A DNA stretch of 64,000 nt from Ferruginibacter sp. (GTDB lineage Bacteria > Bacteroidota > Bacteroidia > Chitinophagales > Chitinophagaceae), in assembly GCA_028288705.1 (NCBI GenBank), contig JAQBNH010000014.1, positions 186,001 to 250,000 on the forward strand, read 5' to 3'. The notes under the pieces were generated by a model. The model did not search any database, was not told the DNA's origin, and saw only the letters and a program-made list of their open reading frames with translations. Both the position numbers and the translations under genes were made by a program. Positions 52,001-58,963 of the stretch are shown here, one piece after another. Position 1 is the stretch's first letter, and every line of letters begins with the position of its first letter.

Positions 52001-52143
52001 AGATCATGAATGCACAAGGAACCCTGATGTCGAAAACAAGTAACGTTTCTGGAGTTGATATCAGCCGTTTTGCTGCCGGAATTTTCACTTACAAAATGAC
52101 GCTCGACGGCAAAGTTTATACGGGCAAACTGGTGAAATTATAG
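49003..52143 (+). CDS. Large secreted protein with type IX C-terminal sorting domain
   Basis: The 1046-residue protein has a signal peptide (about 24 residues) and a C-terminal type IX sorting domain (about 970-1046; VVFYPNPGPGIYKIG, ISRFAAGIFTYKM, GKLVKL). The region to about 560 resembles DUF4838/alpha-glucuronidase-like proteins: an N-terminal small domain (SSELLKSTAKDVAAQLQKSI), NGLVFGLYQYLAGKGFKFYQ and a barrel-like core (HYYNIGQWGGETPVSSRSEL). That match is tentative. The middle (about 640-960) is beta-rich. It is exported to the surface or medium through type IX secretion and may act on polysaccharide. It interrupts the conserved PorG-like to uppS order. Confidence 0.82.
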   Translation: MAFIRYWIIYTVYLCLFLQSSIAQTVAYPVASSELLKSTAKDVAAQLQKSIPGSIFITQAYTSVPATGIVLIYDSSITDNQACRVSGRNNQLVFTAAEDNGLVFGLYQYLAGKGFKFYQPGTIWEKIPALITPYATIDTVYSSSFKYKSWGISGGHNRWIMDNGNNAPWDIYFGDNGYNWALYQRRNGMLGAYRYGGHRDDISTNATYVDQLKNNPCFVANYNGSRIAVQQSVPDVNNQAAMGLWSSSIQQKFQQYSTAVMGNTLANVNLYRNFSYNQKLLSIEVPDGAQWGNTNDQSCGNGMYSSPADQHFTLANFTAARIRTTNPGKKFQVYAYSAHAGVPSPNISIDSFIDVQVVPTAFQNETTPKALVNRWASRKKISEYHYYNIGQWGGETPVSSRSELSNTVQRAIENKTDGIFWEASPAKFASLPFLKAANDAMLNAGTVDGNLRQFCLDMFGAAAPAVNKLLLQWSDDEVITSGAYINDNKYKLPYYYALLSDAVQQVSATDTLLQKRLRELKAYCHYMRLYYEWAYDTRVDDLKKDKAAALCIYLAKINRMQLVNSYIMIGAVTTKYEPTDPFYIAYNKFTGTAYDNGNLPLITDLEIDQAYTNDRNSLLASIPAYNIQGSETILAKLDNANIIPLSKISVALSYGNSTNSSNKTEFFIRATQAGSFTVQYTPKYNMEGKGFINFVVEMPAATLGILKDLTLTNREGAGSFSVNLPAAGVYKLSVITKFQTGLNLDILTGNHIFYKNTAFLGTPTENYRANLESLPGYFFAPAGLNKIYLSLNNSLSGGDFLSQKKISDAFMFKDAFGNRVEPKLANSADSTLYYLDIPEAQQGNFWQVFKMENYRLCFANINNLLVYGKRKDCAAADFKLSFKKLGGNCITHLTAVGKPVKWELYDNGRQMNFGAEKEIDLPDYISPNAMISLFTADNCSVTKRLGDMDNYLALKQDCGGAAAPTTSPMKETAVVFYPNPGPGIYKIGSSSSMAVATDLQIMNAQGTLMSKTSNVSGVDISRFAAGIFTYKMTLDGKVYTGKLVKL

Positions 52144-52178
52144 GCTTCAAGTAAATCTTTTTTTAAGCTAAATTTTGT

Positions 52179-52186
52179 TATTTTTG
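52179..52186 (+). promoter_or_regulatory. -7 promoter box for uppS
   Basis: TATTTTTG matches TAnnTTTG and lies 45 bases before the uppS ATG, giving a leader of about 40 bases that contains a hairpin. Confidence 0.55.
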
Positions 52187-52194
52187 CGCCCGAA

Positions 52195-52213
52195 GTCAGG
52201 CCCTGTGCCTGAC
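52195..52213 (+). promoter_or_regulatory. Stem-loop in the uppS leader
   Basis: GTCAGGC-CCTGT-GCCTGAC is a perfect 7-bp stem with a 5-base loop, between the -7 box and the start codon. No T-run follows, so it is a leader structure rather than a terminator. Confidence 0.6.
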
Positions 52214-52231
52214 TGCTCATTTTTATATAGT

Positions 52232-52981
52232 ATGAGTTTGCAACAAAATATTGATAAAGACCGTCTTCCCCGCCATATTGCGATCATCATGGATGGTAAC
52301 GGGCGGTGGGCACAGGAGAAAGGCGAAGACCGGCTTTTCGGCCATCTTCATGGCGTAGAAAGTGTTCGTAATATCGTTGAAGGCGCGGCCGAAATAAATA
52401 TCGAATACCTTACCCTTTATGCTTTTAGTACGGAGAACTGGGACCGCCCAGAATACGAGGTAACCGGTTTAATGGAATTGTTGGTAGATACGATCCGCAA
52501 AGAAGTGCCAACCCTCAACAAAAATAATATCCGCCTTCATGTGATCGGTGATATCGGCATGTTGCCGGCTTATGCGCAACAGGAACTTGCGGAAGCTCTG
52601 GCTGAAACTGCGCAGAATACCGGACTCAACCTGATCATGGCATTAAGCTACAGCAGTCGCTGGGAATTGGTAAATGCCGTAAAAGCCATTGCCGCTGATG
52701 TGAAAGCATCGAAACTTGATCCGGAGACGATCACGCAGGATACCTTGCAACAATACCTGAGCACAAGTGCTTTTCCTGATCCGGAACTAATGATCCGCAC
52801 GAGCGGAGAGTTTAGAATCAGCAATTTTCTTTTATACCAGCTCGCCTACGCAGAACTCTATTTCACCAACACCCGTTGGCCCGATTTCCGTAAAGAAAAC
52901 TTGTATGAAGCCATCCTCGATTTTCAAAAAAGAGAACGCCGTTTTGGAAAGACAGGGGAACAGATTAAAAAAATTACCTAA
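52232..52981 (+). CDS. uppS: Undecaprenyl diphosphate synthase (isoprenyl transferase)
   Basis: The protein is 249 residues from 52232 (MSLQQNIDKDRLPRH); the frame is open to 52175, but that would include the leader hairpin. It has the cis-prenyltransferase signature: HIAIIMDGNGRWAQ with catalytic Asp, YLTLYAFSTENWDRP, and the C-terminal DPELMIRTSGEFRISNFLLY. It makes the C55 carrier lipid for peptidoglycan and surface polysaccharides. It precedes bamA, as in most Bacteroidota. A promoter box upstream separates it from the large secreted protein gene. Confidence 0.96.
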   Translation: MSLQQNIDKDRLPRHIAIIMDGNGRWAQEKGEDRLFGHLHGVESVRNIVEGAAEINIEYLTLYAFSTENWDRPEYEVTGLMELLVDTIRKEVPTLNKNNIRLHVIGDIGMLPAYAQQELAEALAETAQNTGLNLIMALSYSSRWELVNAVKAIAADVKASKLDPETITQDTLQQYLSTSAFPDPELMIRTSGEFRISNFLLYQLAYAELYFTNTRWPDFRKENLYEAILDFQKRERRFGKTGEQIKKIT

Positions 52982-53086
52982 CCGTAAAATCTAGTGTTGG
53001 CTTTGCTTTGCGGCAAACCCTTATGCTTCATTTAACAAATAGTTTTCATTAATGGGCTTAATTTGCCGCCACGTAAAAAACATTTG

Positions 53087-55819
53087 ATGCCACGCATTTA
53101 CCAGAACCTTCTCTTAATTACTGCTTTATTTTTATCAACCCAACAAGCAACGGCTCAAACAGATACGCTTCCGCTATCCGTAAATCCGGCACTTTCCGAT
53201 ATCTATAACTCTAAATTTCCGAAACAATACAGCATTGGCGGCATCACAGTTACCGGCACAAAATCTTTTGATCAAAACCTGATCATTTCTATTTCCGGAC
53301 TCGCAGTAGGTGACGTCATTTCTATTCCAGGTACAGATGTTTTCAGTAAGGCGATCAGCAAATTATGGAAGCAAAGCCTGGTATCCAATGTAGAAGTTTT
53401 CTTAACAAGGCTGGAAGGCAATAAATTGTTTGTTGAACTGGCTATCACAGAACGCCCGCGCCTGCTGGATTTCAGGTTTGTTGGTGTGAAAAAAGGCGAA
53501 CGTGAAGACCTGGCAACAAAAAGTGGTTTATCCAAAGATCGCGTGCTTACAGAAAATATGAAACTGAGCGCTGTAGAAGCGATCCGTAAATTTTACTATG
53601 AAAAAGGGTACCGTAATGTGCAGATCGATATGCGTGAAGAACCGGTGACCGGCGTAAACAATTCTGTGAACATTACTTTCTTCGTGGATAAAGGCAAAAA
53701 GGTAAAAGTTAACTCCATCAATTTTACAGACAACGAATCCATCGCCGATAATAAGCTGAAAAAGCAGATGAAAGGAACGAAGGAAATGACTAAAGTCACG
53801 TTGTTCCCGGAAAAGATCGTGAGTCCATATGGCGATTCGAGCAAGACGCCGGGCTTCCGCGAATACCTTAAAGAGATGGCTTACCTGTCACCGTCGAAAA
53901 CAAAAGAATATTTAGATCCTTACTTCCGGTTTAAATTATTCAGCGGTGCGAAATTCAACGAAACGAAATACACCGAAGACAAACAGAAAGTTCTGGAATA
54001 TTATAACGCCCAGGGTTTTCGTGATGCGCAAATCGTTGCTGACACACAGTTCTACGATCTGAAAGGCAATATCAATGTCGATATTAAAGTATCAGAAGGA
54101 CGTAAATATTATTTCGGCAATATCACCTGGAAAGGAAATACAAAATATTCTGACTCTATTTTGAATGTGATCCTTGCCATTAAAAAAGGTGATGTGTACA
54201 ACCTTGAATTATTGAATAAACGCCTCGGCAAACAATTGTCGATGGAAGGTGGTGATATCGGGAGTTTATACCAGGATGATGGTTATTTATTCTTCCGGGT
54301 TGATCCGATTGAAACTGCCGTTTATAATGATACGATCGATTACGAGATCCGCATGACGGAAGGTCCGCAGGCCGTGTATGGTACGATCTCCGTTTCCGGC
54401 AATGATAAAACAAAAGACTACGTGATCCTGCGTGAATTGCGAACGGTACCGGGGGAAAAATTCAGCCGTGCTGATATTATCCGTACACAACGTGAGTTAT
54501 CGCAGTTAGGATTTTTTAACCCGGAAAAAATCAATCCGAATGTTGTACCCAATGCAGAAAACGGAACGGTGGATATTGAATGGCAGGTGGAAGAAAAATC
54601 AGCAGATCAGCTGGAGCTTTCTGCGGGCTTTGGTGGTGGTATCGGTTTAACAGGAACCCTTGGTGTTACCTTCAATAATTTCTCTATTAAAAATATCGGT
54701 AAGAAATCAAGCTGGGATCCGTTACCATCAGGTGATGGGCAGAAATTAAGTGCAAGGATACAGTCTAACGGTAAGGCCTACCGCTCCTACAATTTCTCTT
54801 TCACAGAACCATGGCTCGGCGGCAAAAAAAGAAATTCGTTTTCCGTAAATTATTTCAATACGAAATATGCCAATGCTTACGATCCTTTCACGGGATTATA
54901 TTGTAAAGCATGTGGCGATACATCGTATGTAAAAACAGTTGGTTTTGGCGTCTCTCTGGGCAAACAATTAAAATGGCCTGATGATTATTTTAACCTCATC
55001 TATTCCCTGAATGTTCAGCAATACAAACTGCGTAACTATGCAGTTAGTGGTTTCAACGGTTTGAAAGACGGTAATTCAACCAACATCAGTTTAAAACTAA
55101 CTTTGTTGCGGAACTCTGCCGGCCCGAATCCGATTTTCCCGACAAGCGGATCGAATTTTATGATGAGTGGCCAGTTTACTTTACCTTATTCTTTGTTAGG
55201 CATTACGTCTGAAACGGATAACCAGTACAAGTTTCCTGAGTTTCATAAATGGCGTTTCAATGGCGAATGGTATGTTCCGATCGGCCGCGCACGTGGTGCA
55301 GATAAAAACAAACAATTTATCCTGAAAGCTGCTGCCAAGTACGGTTTCATCGGCAGGTATAATTCTAAGCTGGATATTTCTCCTTTCGAACGTTTCCAGG
55401 TTGGTGATGCCGGATTGAGCAATACACAAGCCTTATTGGGTTATGATATTATTGCACACAGGGGTTATCCTGTTTACAACAATTCAGATCCGAAAGTGAA
55501 TCCTGATAATATTCAGCCAACGAAATATTTCACGATTTTTAATAAGTACACGATGGAATTGCGTTACCCGTTCAGTACAAGCGCAAGCAGTACGATCTAT
55601 GGGTTGGCATTCTTCGAGGCGGCAAATGGCTGGTATGATTTCAAGAATTATAATCCCTTTAAACTGCGCCGCTCTGCGGGTGTAGGGATGCGTTTCTTCC
55701 TGCCGATGTTTGGTTTGTTGGGCTTCGATTATGGTGTGGGACTGGATCGTTACAACCAGAATACAGGAATAAAAGGTGCTGCGAAGTTTACCTTTATGTT
55801 AGGACAGGAACCGGAATAA
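53087..55819 (+). CDS. bamA: Outer-membrane assembly factor BamA (Omp85)
   Basis: I start the 910-residue protein at the ATG at 53087 (MPRIYQNLLLITALFLST, signal peptide); a TTG at 53063 opens the frame. POTRA domains span about 45-470 (for example SIGGITVTGTKSFDQNLI and YGTISVSGNDKTKDYVILRE). The barrel follows, with GGIGLTGTLGVTFNNFSIKN and FTEPWLGGKKRNSFSVNYF. It inserts beta-barrel proteins into the outer membrane. A long insertion in the POTRA region (about 215-300) is usual in Bacteroidota. TAATTTG at 53059 may be a weak promoter box. Two skp-like chaperone genes follow. Confidence 0.95.
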   Translation: MPRIYQNLLLITALFLSTQQATAQTDTLPLSVNPALSDIYNSKFPKQYSIGGITVTGTKSFDQNLIISISGLAVGDVISIPGTDVFSKAISKLWKQSLVSNVEVFLTRLEGNKLFVELAITERPRLLDFRFVGVKKGEREDLATKSGLSKDRVLTENMKLSAVEAIRKFYYEKGYRNVQIDMREEPVTGVNNSVNITFFVDKGKKVKVNSINFTDNESIADNKLKKQMKGTKEMTKVTLFPEKIVSPYGDSSKTPGFREYLKEMAYLSPSKTKEYLDPYFRFKLFSGAKFNETKYTEDKQKVLEYYNAQGFRDAQIVADTQFYDLKGNINVDIKVSEGRKYYFGNITWKGNTKYSDSILNVILAIKKGDVYNLELLNKRLGKQLSMEGGDIGSLYQDDGYLFFRVDPIETAVYNDTIDYEIRMTEGPQAVYGTISVSGNDKTKDYVILRELRTVPGEKFSRADIIRTQRELSQLGFFNPEKINPNVVPNAENGTVDIEWQVEEKSADQLELSAGFGGGIGLTGTLGVTFNNFSIKNIGKKSSWDPLPSGDGQKLSARIQSNGKAYRSYNFSFTEPWLGGKKRNSFSVNYFNTKYANAYDPFTGLYCKACGDTSYVKTVGFGVSLGKQLKWPDDYFNLIYSLNVQQYKLRNYAVSGFNGLKDGNSTNISLKLTLLRNSAGPNPIFPTSGSNFMMSGQFTLPYSLLGITSETDNQYKFPEFHKWRFNGEWYVPIGRARGADKNKQFILKAAAKYGFIGRYNSKLDISPFERFQVGDAGLSNTQALLGYDIIAHRGYPVYNNSDPKVNPDNIQPTKYFTIFNKYTMELRYPFSTSASSTIYGLAFFEAANGWYDFKNYNPFKLRRSAGVGMRFFLPMFGLLGFDYGVGLDRYNQNTGIKGAAKFTFMLGQEPE

Positions 55820-55868
55820 TTTTGTTATCCTTAACTTGTTTAATCCTTTATTTGTAAAAAGTATGCAT

Positions 55869-56381
55869 ATGAAAAAGATACTGGTTTTTGGATTTTGCCT
55901 GATGCTGATCTCTTTTGGTTCGCAGGCACAACGTTATGCGGTGATCGATTCAAAATATATCCTGGAGAAGATCCCCGATTATAAAGAAGCGCAAAAAAAA
56001 CTGGATCAGTTCAGCGATGTATGGCAACAGGAGTTGGATCAGAAGCAAACAGCACTGGATAAAATGTTTAAGGATTATGATGCAGAACAGGTGATGTTGC
56101 CGGATGCACTAAAGAAGAAGAGAGAGGACGAGTTATATAATAAAGAAAAAGAATTACGTGATCTGCAACGGAAGCGTTTCGGGTTTGAAGGCGACCTTTT
56201 TAAAAAGCGCCAGGAGCTGATAAAGCCAATACAGGACAGGGTTTACAACGCTGTACAGAAGCTGGCTACAGAGAAACAATATGATTTCATCCTGGATAAA
56301 AGTGAAGGAATTACTGTTATCTTTGCCGACCCTAAACTGGATCGCAGCGATGATGTACTGCGCAACCTGGGTGTTAAATAA
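55869..56381 (+). CDS. OmpH/Skp-family periplasmic chaperone (first copy)
   Basis: The protein is 170 residues from 55869 (MKKILVFGFCLMLISFGSQA); ATG at 55863 is an alternative. After the signal peptide come the Skp start AVIDSKYILEKIPDYKEAQK, long charged helices (about 45-115, predicted coiled coil) and a return strand YDFILDKSEGITVIF. It should trap unfolded outer-membrane proteins in the periplasm and pass them to BamA. It lies 49 bases after bamA, in the usual Bacteroidota order with a second copy behind it. Confidence 0.92.
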   Translation: MKKILVFGFCLMLISFGSQAQRYAVIDSKYILEKIPDYKEAQKKLDQFSDVWQQELDQKQTALDKMFKDYDAEQVMLPDALKKKREDELYNKEKELRDLQRKRFGFEGDLFKKRQELIKPIQDRVYNAVQKLATEKQYDFILDKSEGITVIFADPKLDRSDDVLRNLGVK

Positions 56382-56471
56382 TCGGTAATTGGATGAATTA
56401 CAAGCAGCAAAAAATACGCTAAAACGTACTATTAATATCAAACAACAAACTGTAAACATTTAAAAACGACA

Positions 56472-57014
56472 ATGAAAAAATTAATCGTAGCAGGTGTGAT
56501 GGCATTAGGAATTTTTAATGCATCTGCACAAAACAAGATCGGGTACATCAGCACAGATGAGTTGATTGGTATCATGCCGGAAGCTGAAAAGGCCGATGCA
56601 GAATTAAAAGAATTCCAGGCGTCATTGGCGCAGCAAGGCCAGGATTTGATGAAAGACCTGAGCATGAAAGACAGTCTTTTCGTAAAAGATTCTGCAAAGT
56701 TGTCTCCAACGATGAAAGAAATTAAAAGAAAAGAATTGATCGAGTTATACCAGAAAGTTCAAAGCTGGCAGCAGCAGGGCCAGGAATTATACCAGGCTGA
56801 AGCACAGAAAAAAATTGCCCCATTACGCGATAAAGCAATGGAAGCGATTAAAAATGTTGCTAAAGAAAATGGGTATACTTATGTTCTGGACATCAACTCA
56901 GTGATTGTTGCACCCCCGGGTGATGACATCCTGCCTTTGGTAAAAAAGAAACTGGGCATTAAAGATGCGGCAGCGCCACCAAAATCAGCAGCCCCCGCAC
57001 CAAAGAAAAATTAA
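56472..57014 (+). CDS. OmpH/Skp-family periplasmic chaperone (second copy)
   Basis: The 180-residue protein has a signal peptide (FNASAQ cleavage region). It then has the Skp start KIGYISTDELIGIMPEAEKAD, charged helices (about 40-120) and NGYTYVLDINSVIVAPPGDD. A short Ala-Pro-Lys-rich tail (APPKSAAPAPKKN) is absent from the first copy. The function should match the first copy. It ends just before a perfect 13-bp terminator stem that abuts the murI promoter. Confidence 0.92.
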   Translation: MKKLIVAGVMALGIFNASAQNKIGYISTDELIGIMPEAEKADAELKEFQASLAQQGQDLMKDLSMKDSLFVKDSAKLSPTMKEIKRKELIELYQKVQSWQQQGQELYQAEAQKKIAPLRDKAMEAIKNVAKENGYTYVLDINSVIVAPPGDDILPLVKKKLGIKDAAAPPKSAAPAPKKN

Positions 57015-57034
57015 TCGCCTTTATAGAATTTTTT

Positions 57035-57071
57035 AATAAAGCCTTCCAACCCGGAAGGCTTTATTATTTTT
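57035..57071 (+). terminator. Terminator after the skp genes, overlapping the murI promoter
   Basis: AATAAAGCCTTCC and GGAAGGCTTTATT are a perfect 13-bp inverted repeat with loop AACCC. The following ATTTTT is also part of the murI -7 box. Confidence 0.9.
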
Positions 57072-57072
57072 G
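57065..57072 (+). promoter_or_regulatory. -7 promoter box for murI, three bases before the ATG
   Basis: TATTTTTG matches TAnnTTTG and ends three bases before the murI ATG. It starts inside the last base of the terminator stem. The transcript would be leaderless. Confidence 0.55.
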
Positions 57073-57075
57073 GGA

Positions 57076-57918
57076 ATGGATGACAAGAAACCAATCGGCA
57101 TTTTTGATAGTGGTTACGGCGGACTCACGGTGTTAAAGGAGATTGTAGCGCGACTACCTCAGTATGATTATATCTATATGGGCGACAATGCCCGCGCCCC
57201 ATATGGTACAAGAAGTTTCGAAACCATCTATGAATACAGCCTCGAGGCAGTTAAGTGGTTTTTCGAACAGGGATGCCCAATGGTGATTCTTGCCTGCAAT
57301 ACCGCATCTGCAAAAGCCCTGCGAAATATTCAGCAAAAAGATCTGCCCGGCCTCGACGCGGAAAAAAGAGTGCTCGGCGTTATTCGTCCAACCGCAGAGG
57401 TCATCGGCAACTTCAGCAAAACGCATCATGTCGGCGTACTTGGTACGCCGGGAACAGTTCAATCCGGATCATACCTGATCGAGATCAACAAGTTTTTTCC
57501 TCAAACGATCGTTACCCAGGAAGCTTGCCCGCTGTGGGTTCCGCTGATTGAAAACAACGAACAGCATTCCGCAGGAGCAGATTATTTTATAAAAAAGCAT
57601 TTGGATAACCTGCTGGCAAAAGACCCCGCTATCGACACAGTGTTGTTAGGTTGTACGCATTATCCGCTTCTCGCAGAAAAAATTGAGGCTTACCTTCCCA
57701 AACAGATCCGCGTTGTTTCCCAGGGAAGTATTGTTGCGGAAAGCCTGGAAGCCTATCTCGGCAGGCATCCCGAAATAGCCATAAAATGCGCAACGGATGG
57801 AAATGTTTCCTTTTACACAACCGATGATTCGGAGGATTTTGACAGGCATGCGGCTAATTTCTTCGGTAAGGCGGTGAAATCCCGTCATTTAGAGTTGGCA
57901 GGAGATATGGGCAGATAA
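57076..57918 (+). CDS. murI: Glutamate racemase
   Basis: The protein is 280 residues from 57076 (MDDKKPIGIFDSGYGGLTVL); a TTG two codons upstream opens the frame but overlaps the -7 box. It has both catalytic Cys motifs (VILACNTASAKAL and VLLGCTHYPLLAE) and GDNARAPYG. It makes D-glutamate for peptidoglycan. It closes the uppS-bamA-skp-skp series. Its promoter sits directly on the terminator of the genes before it. Confidence 0.96.
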   Translation: MDDKKPIGIFDSGYGGLTVLKEIVARLPQYDYIYMGDNARAPYGTRSFETIYEYSLEAVKWFFEQGCPMVILACNTASAKALRNIQQKDLPGLDAEKRVLGVIRPTAEVIGNFSKTHHVGVLGTPGTVQSGSYLIEINKFFPQTIVTQEACPLWVPLIENNEQHSAGADYFIKKHLDNLLAKDPAIDTVLLGCTHYPLLAEKIEAYLPKQIRVVSQGSIVAESLEAYLGRHPEIAIKCATDGNVSFYTTDDSEDFDRHAANFFGKAVKSRHLELAGDMGR

Positions 57919-57966
57919 ATTCGGGAATATTTTACATTTTGGCTCAGCTCGTTTCACATATTTCCT

Positions 57967-57974
57967 TACCTTTG
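57967..57974 (+). promoter_or_regulatory. -7 promoter box for rpmH
   Basis: TACCTTTG matches TAnnTTTG. TTTG at 57938-57941 lies 25 bases upstream, longer than usual. A leader of roughly 75-80 bases with a hairpin follows. Confidence 0.6.
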
Positions 57975-57990
57975 CCGTCCTTTCACAACA

Positions 57991-58010
57991 AGCAGGGATG
58001 GTGCCCTGCT
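57991..58010 (+). promoter_or_regulatory. Stem-loop in the rpmH leader
   Basis: AGCAGGG-ATGGTG-CCCTGCT is a perfect 7-bp stem with a 6-base loop, 46 bases before the rpmH start. No T-run follows. Confidence 0.6.
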
Positions 58011-58055
58011 GCTGAAATAACTTAACAACATTTGTAAAAGGAAAAATTTACTATA

Positions 58056-58223
58056 ATGCCAGGAAAAAAAAGAACCTACCAACCCCATAAGCGTCGCAGA
58101 AAATCTGTTCACGGATTTCGTAAGCGTATGCAGGATGCCAATGGCCGTAAAGTATTGGCTAGCCGCAGAAAGAAAGGACGTCATCGTCTGACTGTTTCTG
58201 ATGAGCACGGTTCAAAAAAATAG
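58056..58223 (+). CDS. rpmH: Large ribosomal subunit protein bL34
   Basis: This short frame codes for 55 residues ([20 protein letters not shown]). It has the bL34 core: KRTYQP, HGFRKRM, then [20 protein letters not shown]. The N-terminus has three extra residues (Pro-Gly-Lys) before the usual KRT, and the C-terminus is extended by about seven (DEHGSKK). It is a structural protein of the 50S subunit. As in most bacteria it precedes rnpA, but a terminator hairpin lies between the two. Confidence 0.95.
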   Translation: MPGKKRTYQPHKRRRKSVHGFRKRMQDANGRKVLASRRKKGRHRLTVSDEHGSKK

Positions 58224-58269
58224 AAAAGCTCCGGTTGCCTTAAAAGCAATTGACGGATACTGTATATTA

Positions 58270-58295
58270 GCTCCCGTTTATGCGGGAGCTTTTTT
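58270..58295 (+). terminator. Terminator between rpmH and rnpA
   Basis: GCTCCCG-TTTATG-CGGGAGC is followed by six T. It lies 10 bases before the rnpA start, so rnpA depends on read-through or a promoter of its own. Confidence 0.9.
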
Positions 58296-58305
58296 AATGA
58301 TATAA

Positions 58306-58713
58306 TTGACCAGTACACCACGATATTTTTTTAAGAAACAAGACCGGCTAAAAAGCCGCAAAGCGATCGACCAGCTCTTTCAAAAAGGGAAAAGTTTCTC
58401 GGTGTACCCTTTTAAAGTAATTTGGTTACCTGTTTGCAATGATCATCATTTACAGGCAGGCGTTGCTGTTAGCAGCCGTAATTTTAAAAAAGCTGTTGAT
58501 CGCAACCGGATAAAAAGATTGATGCGGGAGGCTTACCGGCTACAAAAAGCAGCACTCGCCGATCGGCTTTTTACAAAGGAAAGGAGGTTAAGCTTATTTA
58601 TCATTTACACCGGGAAGGAATTGCCCGAATACAATTTGGTTGTTGAAAAGATCAGTTCCATTATTGGACGGCTGATAAAACTTACTGATGAAGTGGATCA
58701 AAATCATACTTAG
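58306..58713 (+). CDS. rnpA: Ribonuclease P protein component
   Basis: The 135-residue protein starts at a TTG (58306): an in-frame TAA lies just before it and no ATG occurs before the conserved region. It has [20 protein letters not shown] and the RNR motif region ([16 protein letters not shown]). It binds RNase P RNA and helps in tRNA 5-prime maturation. It overlaps yidD by 26 bases, so these two are translationally linked. The TTG start and the terminator in front suggest low expression. Confidence 0.93.
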   Translation: MTSTPRYFFKKQDRLKSRKAIDQLFQKGKSFSVYPFKVIWLPVCNDHHLQAGVAVSSRNFKKAVDRNRIKRLMREAYRLQKAALADRLFTKERRLSLFIIYTGKELPEYNLVVEKISSIIGRLIKLTDEVDQNHT

Positions 58714-58918
58714 TTCACCTTTTATTCTCCTGATTAAATTATACCAGTGGATACTTTCGCCATTGCTTGGTCCGAAGTGCCGCTTTACACCAACCTGCTC
58801 CCATTACGGCCTGGAAGCATTTAAGAAATACGGGCCGCTAAAAGGTATGTGGCTTACGGCACGCCGCGTCGCCCGTTGTCATCCATGGGGCGGTCATGGG
58901 TACGACCCTGTTCCATAA
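58688..58918 (+). CDS. yidD: Membrane protein insertion efficiency factor YidD
   Basis: The 76-residue protein has an N-terminal amphipathic or membrane segment (about 5-25). The YidD core follows: [20 protein letters not shown] with its two cysteines, [20 protein letters not shown] and the DPVP end. YidD assists YidC in inserting membrane proteins. It starts within the last codons of rnpA, the usual order rpmH-rnpA-yidD. Confidence 0.95.
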   Translation: MKWIKIILSSPFILLIKLYQWILSPLLGPKCRFTPTCSHYGLEAFKKYGPLKGMWLTARRVARCHPWGGHGYDPVP

Positions 58919-58943
58919 AAAAACGCCGCAAAATTTGCAGCGC
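58917..58943 (-). terminator. Terminator of the alpha/beta hydrolase gene
   Basis: On the minus strand CGCTGC pairs with GCGGCG (one wobble pair) around an AAATTTT loop, followed by seven T. On the plus strand the stem has a mismatch, so use there is weaker. Confidence 0.7.
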
Positions 58944-58963
58944 TTTTCTTATTGACTTTTAGT

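Noticed and set aside
55863..57014. The two skp-like genes as a recent tandem duplication
   Set aside because: The copies differ strongly in sequence, and the pair is the normal arrangement in Bacteroidota.
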